Translations under genes and position numbers: made by a program
Source: Eubacterium sp. UBA5416
Lineage (GTDB): Bacteria; Bacillota; Clostridia; Lachnospirales; Lachnospiraceae
DNA: 39,070 nt
Reading direction: 5' to 3'
Assembly (NCBI GenBank): GCA_002409525.1
Contig: DHNM01000062.1
Location: 7,706-46,775, forward strand
Shown: piece after piece, positions 1-7,922 of the stretch
Layout of the letters: every line of letters begins with the position of its first letter
Position numbering within the stretch: the stretch's first letter is position 1
Notes under the pieces: model-generated
Told to the model about the DNA's origin: nothing
The model's database searches: none
Seen by the model: only the letters and a program-made list of their open reading frames with translations

Positions 1-1235
1 GCAGTCAGACACTCTTTTACCTGTTTCTGATTCTTGCTGCCCCGAAGTATTTCGATGATCAGATCAATCACATCATATGCCTTTATCAGGCCTTCCTGGA
101 CCTCTTTCTTATCCATTTCCTTTGCCAGTAGATTCTGGTACTTTCTGGTGCAGGTTTCAAATTGAAAATCGACATGATACTCTATGATCTTCTTCAGGCT
201 TAATATCTCCGGACGTCCGTCTGCCACTGCAAGCATATTGACCCCGAAGGTGTCTTCAAGCCTTGTTTTCTTATAAAGAAGGCCGGTGAGATATTCGATG
301 TCCGCTCCCTTTCGAAGCTCCAATACAATGCGGATTCCCTCTTTTGAAGACTGATTAGAAATGTCCAGAATATCTGGGGCTTTCTTGGAATCTACCAGAT
401 TGGCAACATCATTTAAAAATTTCCCGATATTTGCTCCGATCATCGTATAAGGAATCTCAGTGATGACGAGATACTGTTTTCCCGCTTTACCCTTTTCTAC
501 AGATACTTTTCCCCTGACCTTGATCTTTCCACTTCCGGTTTCATAGATCTGTTCCAGAGCATTTTTATTTGCAACAATCCCACCTGTCGGAAAATCAGGC
601 CCTTTTATATATTTCATCAGGCCCTTTGTGGTAATATCCTGGTCTTTCATATATGCAATGACGGCATCGGCCACTTCATCAAGGTTATGAGGAGGAATAT
701 TTGTGGCCATACCAACTGCAATCCCATCAGCACCATTCACAAGCAGGTTGGGGATTCTCACCGGCAGAACCTCCGGCTCTTTTTCTGTCTCATCAAAATT
801 CGGTATGAAATCGACCACATCTTTATCCATGTCTTTGAGATAGACTTCCTGGGTGATCTTTTCCAGCCTCGCCTCGGTATATCGCATGGCAGCCGCTCCA
901 TCTCCCTCAATTGACCCGAAATTTCCATGTCCGTCAATCAGCGTCCGGCCCTTTTTGAAATCCTGAGCCATCACCACCAGAGCATCATAGATTGAGCTGT
1001 CCCCGTGAGGATGGTATTTCCCCATAGTATCTCCGACGATTCTCGCACATTTCCGGTAGGGTTTATCATAGAAAATACTAAGCTCACGCATATCATACAA
1101 CGTTCTCCTCTGTACGGGTTTTAATCCGTCCCTTACATCGGGAAGTGCTCTCGCTACAATCACGCTCATGGCATAATCGATATATGATTTCTGCATGAGC
1201 TCGGAGAATTCTGTCTTTATAATCTGTTCATCCAT
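1..1235 (-). CDS. parC: Type IIA topoisomerase subunit A (ParC/GyrA), 3' part missing
   Basis: Breakage-reunion subunit of topoisomerase IV or a second gyrase. It pairs with the B subunit encoded just upstream to pass DNA strands and relieve supercoils or unlink chromosomes. About 411 codons are visible from the ATG at 1235; the C-terminal part lies beyond the left edge. The N-terminus reads MDEQIIKTEF. The catalytic tyrosine is in AAAMRYTE (Tyr120). The quinolone-determining segment reads GKYHPHGDSSIYDA, with Ser81 and Asp85 in the usual drug-sensitive state. The gene starts 21 bp after the B-subunit stop, so the two are co-transcribed. The beta-propeller domain that would separate ParC from GyrA (GyrA box) is outside the window. 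The ParC label is therefore an inference from the GDSSIY signature and the parE-parC order. Confidence 0.85.
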   Translation of the reverse strand, partial: MDEQIIKTEFSELMQKSYIDYAMSVIVARALPDVRDGLKPVQRRTLYDMRELSIFYDKPYRKCARIVGDTMGKYHPHGDSSIYDALVVMAQDFKKGRTLIDGHGNFGSIEGDGAAAMRYTEARLEKITQEVYLKDMDKDVVDFIPNFDETEKEPEVLPVRIPNLLVNGADGIAVGMATNIPPHNLDEVADAVIAYMKDQDITTKGLMKYIKGPDFPTGGIVANKNALEQIYETGSGKIKVRGKVSVEKGKAGKQYLVITEIPYTMIGANIGKFLNDVANLVDSKKAPDILDISNQSSKEGIRIVLELRKGADIEYLTGLLYKKTRLEDTFGVNMLAVADGRPEILSLKKIIEYHVDFQFETCTRKYQNLLAKEMDKKEVQEGLIKAYDVIDLIIEILRGSKNQKQVKECLT

Positions 1236-1256
1236 TTATACTGTTCAACCTTTCTC

Positions 1257-3179
1257 TTATACATCCAGCTCGGCATCTCTTGCATGTTCATAGATAAAAG
1301 CCCTTCTCGGCGGAACATCATTCCCCATCAGAGTCTCCGTCACATCCGAGGCAAGCCTGGCATCTTCAATTTCAATCTGTTTTAAGAGTCTGCTCTTCGG
1401 ATTCAAAGTTGTCTCCCAAAGCTGGCCTGCATCCATCTCGCCTAATCCTTTATACCTTTGAAGGCTGAATTTTGTATTCTTGTTCTTTTTCCGGTACTGA
1501 TCCAAAGCCTGATCATCATACAGATACTCCTCATCCCCTTTAGAAGGCATTACCTTGTAAAGAGGGGGCATAGCGACATAGACATGTCCCTCATAGATCA
1601 GTTCCGGCATAAAACGGTAGAACAGGGTCAGCAGTAATGTGGATATATGTGCTCCGTCCACGTCGGCATCAGCCATAACAATAATCTTATCATAGCGAAG
1701 CTTTTTGATATCAAAATCGTTTCCATAGCCTTCCGAGAATCCACAGCCAAATGTGTTAATCATGGTCTTGATCTCTGCATTGGCCAGGACTTTATCAATC
1801 GTGGCTTTTTCCACGTTCAATATTTTTCCGCGAATCGGCATAATAGCCTGAAAATTCCTGTTTCTGGCCATTTTGGCTGAGCCGCCGGCGGAATCTCCCT
1901 CAACAATGAAGATCTCGCATTTAGAGGCGTCCCTGCTCTCACAATTTGCGAGCTTTCCGTTCGAATCAAAAGAATATCTCTGTTTCGTGAGCATATTTAT
2001 CTTAGCTTTTTCTTCTGTCTTTCGGATCTTAGCCGAATGCTGGGCACAGGACAGTACATCTTTTAAGACATCCAGATTTCGGTCAAAATACAGCACTGCT
2101 TCTTCACCTGTGACCTTACTGGCTGCCTTTAATGCATCCTGATTATCAAGTTTGGTCTTTGTCTGTCCTTCAAATCTCGGATCGGGATGTTTAATAGAGA
2201 TTACCGCGGTCATTCCATTGCGGATATCAGCCCCGGTAAAATTATTATCTTTTTCCTTCAATATTCCCAGCTCTCTGGCATAATTATTCATGACAACAGT
2301 AAACTGCGTTTTAAACCCGGTCAGGTGCGTTCCGCCCTCTGCATTATAGATATTATTGCAGAAGCCGAGTACATTCTCCTGAAACTCATTGATATACTGT
2401 AAAGCAATCTCAACTGTGATTCCCTCACTCTCACCCCGAAAATAAATGACATCGTGAATCGCTTCTTTCTTTCTGTTCAGATCTTTGACATAACCCCTGA
2501 TTCCGGCAGGCTCATGGAAAACTTTCTTCTCCTCACTGCCCTTTCGCTTATCTTCGAATTCAATTACAAGTTTTGGATTCAGATAAGCCGTCTCATGCAG
2601 TCGGGATTTTACCTCCGGCGATGAAAAGACTATCTTTTCAAATATTTCGGCATCCGGCAGAAAGTTCACACAGGTTCCCGTCTCTTTCGTCTTTCCAATC
2701 TTCGGAAGCAGTCCATGCTCAAGTTCCAGTTTCGGAACTCCTTTTTCATAGTAATCATGGTGGACATATCCACCCAGACTGATTTTAATGTCCAGATAGC
2801 CGGACAGTGCATTGACCACAGATGAGCCAACACCGTGAAGCCCTCCGCTTGTCTTATATGCCCTGTTGTCAAACTTTCCGCCTGCATGAAGTGTGGTGAA
2901 TACCAGCCTCTCCGCCGGTACCCCTTTCTTATGCATGCCGACCGGTATCCCGCGGCCGTTATCTTTTACCGTACAGGAACCGTCTGCTTCCAGTGTCACT
3001 TCTATCTTATCGCAGCAGCCGGCCAGATGCTCGTCCACTGCGTTATCTACGATTTCATATATCAGATGATTTAATCCTTTTTTAGATGTACTGCCAATAT
3101 ACATACCGGGTCTTTTTCTGACTGCTTCCAGCCCTTCCAAGACCGATATGCTGCTGGCATCATAAGTTTCTTTTGCCAT
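1257..3179 (-). CDS. parE: Type IIA topoisomerase subunit B (ParE/GyrB)
   Basis: ATPase subunit of topoisomerase IV, or of a second gyrase, 640 aa, the usual length for this family. The GHKL ATP-binding fold shows EIVDNAVDEHLAG (Mg-binding Asn), DNGRGIPVGMHKKG and the lid GGLHGVGSSVVNALS. The transducer lysine is in QTKTKLDN. The TOPRIM domain shows EGDSAGGSAK and the metal-binding DADVDGAH. The C-terminus has QRYKGLGEMDAGQLWETT, shared by GyrB and ParE. AAGGA lies 8 bp before the ATG. It is first in a two-gene operon with the A subunit and directly follows the terminator of the upstream MBL gene. ParE versus GyrB cannot be settled from this window. Clostridia often carry both sets, and gyrBA normally sits near dnaA/recF, which is not the context here. 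Confidence 0.88.
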   Translation of the reverse strand: MAKETYDASSISVLEGLEAVRKRPGMYIGSTSKKGLNHLIYEIVDNAVDEHLAGCCDKIEVTLEADGSCTVKDNGRGIPVGMHKKGVPAERLVFTTLHAGGKFDNRAYKTSGGLHGVGSSVVNALSGYLDIKISLGGYVHHDYYEKGVPKLELEHGLLPKIGKTKETGTCVNFLPDAEIFEKIVFSSPEVKSRLHETAYLNPKLVIEFEDKRKGSEEKKVFHEPAGIRGYVKDLNRKKEAIHDVIYFRGESEGITVEIALQYINEFQENVLGFCNNIYNAEGGTHLTGFKTQFTVVMNNYARELGILKEKDNNFTGADIRNGMTAVISIKHPDPRFEGQTKTKLDNQDALKAASKVTGEEAVLYFDRNLDVLKDVLSCAQHSAKIRKTEEKAKINMLTKQRYSFDSNGKLANCESRDASKCEIFIVEGDSAGGSAKMARNRNFQAIMPIRGKILNVEKATIDKVLANAEIKTMINTFGCGFSEGYGNDFDIKKLRYDKIIVMADADVDGAHISTLLLTLFYRFMPELIYEGHVYVAMPPLYKVMPSKGDEEYLYDDQALDQYRKKNKNTKFSLQRYKGLGEMDAGQLWETTLNPKSRLLKQIEIEDARLASDVTETLMGNDVPPRRAFIYEHARDAELDV

Positions 3180-3223
3180 AATGTCATCCTTACTTTAGTT
3201 TGATTTATACCTATGTGTTAAAA

Positions 3224-3245
3224 GAAGGGCATTACAATGCCCTTC
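3224..3245 (-). terminator. Intrinsic terminator after the MBL hydrolase gene
   Basis: GAAGGGCAT and ATGCCCTTC form a perfect 9-bp stem with a TACA loop. Read on the minus strand it is followed by a TTCTTTT run. It lies 67 bp past the stop of the MBL gene and just before the topoisomerase operon, so it separates the two transcription units. Confidence 0.75.
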
Positions 3246-3312
3246 GGACATTATAACACCCTCAATCAGATTCTTGCAAGTTATAGAGGAAAACAACAGT
3301 ACATTTGTTCTG

Positions 3313-4044
3313 TTAGCTGTCAGCAAATTCCCAGCGCTGCCCCGGATAGCTGATATCGGTAACGCGTTCTTTCATCTGTCTGGTTTCAAGAGAATCCCGA
3401 AATCTTCTGACTGTATCATACCTTTCCCAGAGATGCATGGGGAAGATATGGTCTGCTTTTACGTGATCTAAAAAATACCGTACACCCATATCGTAATTCA
3501 CACCAAGTCTGGGATCCAGAGGAAGAAATGCAAGTTCTATCGGAATGTCCTCAAGCTTATCAATTTCTCTTTTGAATCTGCTGATCATATTATTTCGTTC
3601 AGCTTTGGAATCATCATCCCATACCCAGCAGTTTAAATCACCGGCGTGGAAGACATAGCGCTCTTTGTATTTCACAAGAAAAGATACACCACAGTCAGTG
3701 GAGTCTAAAGTTTTGACCTCAAGTTTCAGGCTCCCTGTTACAGGCAGAGTAAGCCTTTCATCCACATCTAAGGTTGCAATCTTATTTCGGATATCCTCAG
3801 ACAGTAACAGACCGGACGTTTTCTTTTTAATATCCGAAGATAAGATATAATTCACCTGCTCATAATCTGAGAAAAGATTGAAAATCTCCGGGTTAAAATG
3901 ATCCTCATGGGCATGGCTTGCAAATATAAACAGAGGCTTCTTTTTGTCCCATTCTGGCAGTCTGCCTTTATAATAATCAAATACCCAGATACATTCTTCC
4001 CATTCAATCGCAAATCCACTGTGTTTTATATAAGTAACCTGCAT
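3313..4044 (-). CDS. MBL-fold metallo-hydrolase
   Basis: 243-aa metallo-beta-lactamase-fold hydrolase, cytoplasmic with no signal peptide. The metal site is visible as HAHEDH (His44, His46, Asp48, His49), HAGD (His133, Asp136) and a late histidine in FPMHLW (His204). The overall form (short N-terminus, ‘IKHSGFAIEW’ opening strand, late MHLW) resembles the UlaG/UPF0173-like branch rather than true beta-lactamases or glyoxalase II. The substrate cannot be told. It is the last gene of a minus-strand run, 36 bp after the M29 aminopeptidase gene, with GAGGAGA upstream of its ATG and a terminator after it. The pairing with a peptidase is positional only and does not establish a shared pathway. Confidence 0.8.
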   Translation of the reverse strand: MQVTYIKHSGFAIEWEECIWVFDYYKGRLPEWDKKKPLFIFASHAHEDHFNPEIFNLFSDYEQVNYILSSDIKKKTSGLLLSEDIRNKIATLDVDERLTLPVTGSLKLEVKTLDSTDCGVSFLVKYKERYVFHAGDLNCWVWDDDSKAERNNMISRFKREIDKLEDIPIELAFLPLDPRLGVNYDMGVRYFLDHVKADHIFPMHLWERYDTVRRFRDSLETRQMKERVTDISYPGQRWEFADS

Positions 4045-4080
4045 AGATAGTAATAGTCTCCTCTCTGGTTAATCGACTGC

Positions 4081-6147
4081 TTAATCGTCCAAGGGTTCAT
4101 TCAATTCTTCCGTTCCGGGAAGAACAAAGCGACCGTTTTCAATGATTTTTTCTCTGGTTCCATCCTCTCGTATTACTTCAATCAGGCCCAGTTCGTCATA
4201 GGGAATCGTAACATCTGTATGACAGCCAAAATAGGCAAGATTTACATCTTTCTTCCGAAGGAGAGATTTCTCATTGTCTCTGGCTATGATTTCCTTTCCA
4301 TCCGGATTGTAAACAGCAGTATCTTCCTGCCAGCTGTAACAGGTATCACCAAAAGCAAAATGCGGGCCTGTCTTTTCAGCAATCAGTATGGGCAGTTTAT
4401 CTTCAATCTGGTAAGTTCTGGCCATGCGGTAAGCCGTCGTATTCGTTCCGATGGCAAACTCTCCCATAGGAATAGTATCATGATGAAAGAGAATATTTTC
4501 TTCGATATACCTTCTATTTTCAGCCTCATCCTCAAAATTTTTACAACTGTACTCTGAAATCATGCCATTTTGCACTTCAATTGTCAGATCTACATAATTT
4601 AATTCATTTAAGAATACCCTGCTCACATTCAATACACCGTTTGTACCCTTTAAAATCGGCGACGTAAATACTTCTCCGACAGGTATATTCACATCCGCTA
4701 CGCAATTCTCAAAATTCGTCTGTTTTGACGGGTCCTTAAGTTCATGAAATGAAACCGTGATATCTGTACGGTTTCCATTCATCCCGACAACGTGCGCCTG
4801 TACACCCGAATCCAGTACATCGATGATGGACTGCTGGATTCTCTGATATTTCTTGTAATCCAGAGTATTTACCTTCACGGTCTCCTCGAAGATTTTCTCG
4901 AAATCCTCCCCGATCTCCGGAACCGGATAGGCAATGATGGTAAAGCTCCTCTCTTCGCCTATGATATAGCGATTTACAATCTGACCCGCTTCATTGTCAT
5001 ACATAACCTGAAGTTTTTGCTGTTCCGGAGAATAGGAAACTGCTTCTTTACAGCTTACCGGTTCGAACGGCTTTTCTCCGAAGATTTCCATCACTGCAGG
5101 ACCACCGTGTTCTGCAGCTTTTTCTTTCTGATTTTCATATGCATTCTGAAGAGCCCGTAGTTTTCTCTGTATAAAAGCCCTGTCCAGAAAGAGAGCGGCA
5201 TCATTTTTATGATCGAATTCAAATTGCTGATTTGGGATGGCTCCGTAATACCCATTCTTCCCTTTTCGATTCTTCTGCATGACATGAGACGCCGTGCGGT
5301 AAATCGTGGGTGCAAGACCCATATCAGCAAATTGTCGGATGGCATATTTCACGATTCTCTCAAATCCCAGTGTATATCTGATATTTACCGTTTTTTTCTT
5401 CTCTAAAGGTTTATTCTCAACGATAAATCCAGTCCGGTATCCCTCGGTATAAGTCCGGGCCATGGCTTCGATTTCGTCTTTAGGAAGTGTATTCAAAAAA
5501 GCAGCCGTCTTTTCCTCATTTTTTGTCACATACTCGCCGAACTGATAAAGGTATCTGAGATCGGTAAGATCTGAATTCATGATAATATCCACAGCAAAAT
5601 CACAGGCCGGATCGACTGTGCCGTCCACGTTCTCCTGCATCAGTTCATCTGTGTAGTCGCTCATGTAATAATAGATGCTCTCCCTTAAATAATTCGCCCC
5701 GGGATATGCATCTGTCTCGAACTCCTGATAAATTTCCAGAAACAGTTCCATGCCAATTGTCATGTCCCAGATCCGCTGTTCATAGGCGTATACGATCATA
5801 CCTCGAAGTTCTGTATAAAGTATACTTAAAATCTGTCCGTAATCGCGTCCGAGTGTTTTTACTGCATAGACCGGGTTTCCATAGCAGTTATCATAATTCT
5901 CCGGTAATAACTCATCGTAGAGCCGCCTGTTGTATTCACGAAGACTGTCAAGTGTCATACTGTCAAAACAGTTTTCTTTTACATTCCGGAGTACTTCATC
6001 CATCTGAACCAAAAAGTCTGCTTCCCGATGAAAGAAATCTCGAAAGGTCTGTTCTGTCTCAGTATTTTCATAGATTTCACGAATACGCCCGACAGCAAGT
6101 CCATATCTTTCTTCTAATAAATCTAAATCTTCTTTGTTTTTATCCAT
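4081..6147 (-). CDS. M29-family aminopeptidase with long N-terminal extension
   Basis: 688-aa protein whose C-terminal part carries the metal-ligand pattern of M29 (AmpT/AmpS) aminopeptidases: Glu492 in GEVFTSP, Glu563 in GEFAIGTN, His596 in GPHFAFG, and His643/Asp645 in CHTDVTI. It should remove N-terminal residues from peptides in the cytoplasm. Classical M29 enzymes are about 400 aa; here about 290 extra residues precede the catalytic part. They are helical-looking, rich in Tyr and acidic residues, with no signal peptide. The start MDKNKEDLDL is preceded by AAAGGGAG at a 10-bp spacing. The gene lies between a small membrane protein gene and the MBL gene. The family is clear from the ligands; substrate preference and the extension's role are unknown. 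Confidence 0.83.
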   Translation of the reverse strand: MDKNKEDLDLLEERYGLAVGRIREIYENTETEQTFRDFFHREADFLVQMDEVLRNVKENCFDSMTLDSLREYNRRLYDELLPENYDNCYGNPVYAVKTLGRDYGQILSILYTELRGMIVYAYEQRIWDMTIGMELFLEIYQEFETDAYPGANYLRESIYYYMSDYTDELMQENVDGTVDPACDFAVDIIMNSDLTDLRYLYQFGEYVTKNEEKTAAFLNTLPKDEIEAMARTYTEGYRTGFIVENKPLEKKKTVNIRYTLGFERIVKYAIRQFADMGLAPTIYRTASHVMQKNRKGKNGYYGAIPNQQFEFDHKNDAALFLDRAFIQRKLRALQNAYENQKEKAAEHGGPAVMEIFGEKPFEPVSCKEAVSYSPEQQKLQVMYDNEAGQIVNRYIIGEERSFTIIAYPVPEIGEDFEKIFEETVKVNTLDYKKYQRIQQSIIDVLDSGVQAHVVGMNGNRTDITVSFHELKDPSKQTNFENCVADVNIPVGEVFTSPILKGTNGVLNVSRVFLNELNYVDLTIEVQNGMISEYSCKNFEDEAENRRYIEENILFHHDTIPMGEFAIGTNTTAYRMARTYQIEDKLPILIAEKTGPHFAFGDTCYSWQEDTAVYNPDGKEIIARDNEKSLLRKKDVNLAYFGCHTDVTIPYDELGLIEVIREDGTREKIIENGRFVLPGTEELNEPLDD

Positions 6148-6204
6148 TCGGCATTTTCTCCCTTTCTGATACTTAAGTTTATTACGAATCTTCCGGCCCT
6201 CGTA

Positions 6205-6519
6205 TCATGATATTCCCGTTAAAAATAAAGCCAGCCAGAGAACAGCCAGAATTCCACTGGCCATCGAACCTACGATACAATATCTGTGATTCACATTTTT
6301 CTCTGAAAAGCTCTGAATTCCAAGATAGAACCCATAAACCGACAGCAAAAAAGAAAAAAGGCCGATAGCGCCAAGAAAAGTACCGCCATTTCCCTTCATG
6401 GCTAAAGATACCACAGCGCCTGCAAGCAGCAAAACAAGTGATATAGCCGCTGCAGTTATGGACTCCAGCCCTTTCTTTGATTTGTTATCCGGCTCTAATG
6501 AATATTTATACTTTTTCAA
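6205..6519 (-). CDS. Small membrane protein (DUF6142-like), TTG start
   Basis: 104-aa integral membrane protein with three apparent hydrophobic helices: ITAAAISLVLLLAGAVVSLA, FLGAIGLFSFLLSVYGFYLG and GSMASGILAVLWLALFL. They follow a charged N-terminus (KKYKYSLEPDNKSKKG). A longer frame exists upstream, but a perfect AGGAGG at 6527-6532 sits 7 bp before the TTG at 6519, so I take that codon as the start. It overlaps the last 14 bp of the VanZ-like gene, pointing to translational coupling. It resembles the small Lachnospiraceae proteins grouped as DUF6142; this is recollection and moderately sure. The function is unknown. Confidence 0.7.
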   Translation of the reverse strand: MKKYKYSLEPDNKSKKGLESITAAAISLVLLLAGAVVSLAMKGNGGTFLGAIGLFSFLLSVYGFYLGIQSFSEKNVNHRYCIVGSMASGILAVLWLALFLTGIS

Positions 6520-6976
6520 AAATAATCCTCCTGATTTTATTGCAGACAAGAAAGAGAAGATATCCAAGTGCTGCACCCACTGTATTCAAAAACAGATCAT
6601 CAACGTCAAAACACCCGACTTTAAACAAGAGCTGTAATGTCTCAACTGCAAGACTTACCGTAAATCCCAGTAGAATTACAAGTGGAAAGCTTTTAAACCT
6701 CCGGTGCATCACCGGGAGAATAAAACCAAAGGGGAGGAAACCAATCACATTTCCGGAAATATTTAAGAACGCTGAAAGCATTCCTACTTTATCCCTATAT
6801 ACCCAAAACCTGCGAATTTCCTTAAATAAAATCAGGTTATAACGATATTCCTGTGTCTGCATTTCTCTTCTGCCATACTTTTCTGAAAGAAAGAGAAAGT
6901 ATACGAGCGCCAGTATATAGATCCCAAATAATATGCGTCCAAGCAGGCGAATCGTTTTTTTAGTCTCTGTCTTCAA
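6506..6976 (-). CDS. VanZ-like family membrane protein, TTG start
   Basis: 156-aa VanZ-family membrane protein with about four hydrophobic helices. Family marks are the NLILFKEI segment, GNVIGFLPFGFILP, the VETLQLLF helix and the terminal FDVDDLFLNTVGAALGY. VanZ itself raises teicoplanin resistance by an unclear mechanism, but most chromosomal relatives, as probably here, have no known drug role. The start is a TTG at 6976 with AGGGG 8 bp upstream. It follows the 50-aa membrane protein by 22 bp and overlaps the next membrane protein gene. No other vancomycin-resistance genes are nearby. Confidence 0.82.
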   Translation of the reverse strand: MKTETKKTIRLLGRILFGIYILALVYFLFLSEKYGRREMQTQEYRYNLILFKEIRRFWVYRDKVGMLSAFLNISGNVIGFLPFGFILPVMHRRFKSFPLVILLGFTVSLAVETLQLLFKVGCFDVDDLFLNTVGAALGYLLFLVCNKIRRIIFEKV

Positions 6977-6998
6977 AGATCAAACCCCTTTTTAGTTA

Positions 6999-7151
6999 TT
7001 AGAAGGTAATATCCCTTTTCTGTTTCAGAAGTCTGGCACCACTTATTATCATAAGGATTCCTGTTGCTATACCACTTACAAGTGTGACAATGCCAAGTGC
7101 AATATTTCCTGCACCTACAGATTTCATAGTTTTATATGTTTTTTCATTCAT
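6999..7151 (-). CDS. 50-aa single-pass membrane protein
   Basis: A short frame encoding MNEKTYKTMKSVGAGNIALG and continuing through one hydrophobic helix (IALGIVTLVSGIATGILMII) to a basic tail ending KQKRDITF. It starts at the ATG at 7151, 35 bp after the pyrE stop, and stops 22 bp before the VanZ-like gene, filling a gap that otherwise has no gene. Upstream is only a modest purine-rich signal (AAGTGAG). The in-line position, membrane-protein neighbours and a clean amphipathic-tailed helix support a real gene. I know no family for it. Confidence 0.6.
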   Translation of the reverse strand: MNEKTYKTMKSVGAGNIALGIVTLVSGIATGILMIISGARLLKQKRDITF

Positions 7152-7186
7152 AATCTTCGCTCACTTTCTTACTAACGTCTGATATG

Positions 7187-7861
7187 TTATCTTACGCCAT
7201 ACTCTTTGTAATATGCGTCGATGGATGCTTTAAGACGGTCATCAATTATAACCTGCCCCTTGTAAGGATTTTGATACAGCGCATGGATTACCTCCGGCAT
7301 TGTTACAATTGCACGGGCCTGAAAACCATACTTAGCCTGAATCTCTTCTAAGGCACTCTTTTTCGTCTTTCCGCGTTCCATCCGGTTAAGTGAGACGATA
7401 AGGCCTTTGATCTCGATATCTCCCTGCGATTTAATGATTGGAAATGTCTCCTCGATTGATTTTCCGGAAGTTGTCACATCCTCAATAATCATCACACGGT
7501 CACCATCCTTCAGAGAACTTCCGAGAAGGATTCCGGTATCACCATGGTCTTTAACTTCCTTACGGTTTGAACAATATCGAACATTTACCCCATAGAGATC
7601 ACTGATGGCCATTGACGTTGCAACCGCAAGCGGGATTCCCTTATAGGAAGGGCCAAACAGCACATCAAAATCCAAGCCAAAATTGTCGTGGATCGCTCTT
7701 GCATAATACTCTCCAAGCTTTTTCAGCTGATTACCGGTTACATAAGCACCGGCATTCATAAAAAAAGGGGATTTTCTTCCACTTTTCAGAGTGAAATTTC
7801 CAAATTTAAGAGCTTTGCTGTCTATCATAAATCCAATAAATTCCTTTTTATATTCTTCCAT
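7187..7861 (-). CDS. pyrE: Orotate phosphoribosyltransferase
   Basis: Joins orotate to PRPP to give orotidine-5'-monophosphate, step five of pyrimidine synthesis. With the ATG at 7861 the product is 224 aa, normal for the family. The PRPP loop reads VMIIEDVTTSGKS, and LKSGRKSPFF is the N-terminal phosphate-contact segment typical of OPRT. The open frame extends 60 codons further upstream, but that part overlaps the end of the M20 gene and lies before the AAAGG site, so I reject it. It is the last pyr gene of the operon, 61 bp after the M20 peptidase gene. No terminator is visible after it, so transcription may continue into the small membrane protein genes. Confidence 0.93.
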   Translation of the reverse strand: MEEYKKEFIGFMIDSKALKFGNFTLKSGRKSPFFMNAGAYVTGNQLKKLGEYYARAIHDNFGLDFDVLFGPSYKGIPLAVATSMAISDLYGVNVRYCSNRKEVKDHGDTGILLGSSLKDGDRVMIIEDVTTSGKSIEETFPIIKSQGDIEIKGLIVSLNRMERGKTKKSALEEIQAKYGFQARAIVTMPEVIHALYQNPYKGQVIIDDRLKASIDAYYKEYGVR

Positions 7862-7922
7862 CCATTTCTGCCTTTCTTTCGTCATATGCAATTTTAACAT
7901 AGCTCTTATACGTTGTGAAGAC

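Noticed and set aside
6506..6976. Vancomycin-resistance gene
   Set aside because: VanZ-like proteins are common chromosomal membrane proteins, and no vanHAX or vanRS genes are nearby.
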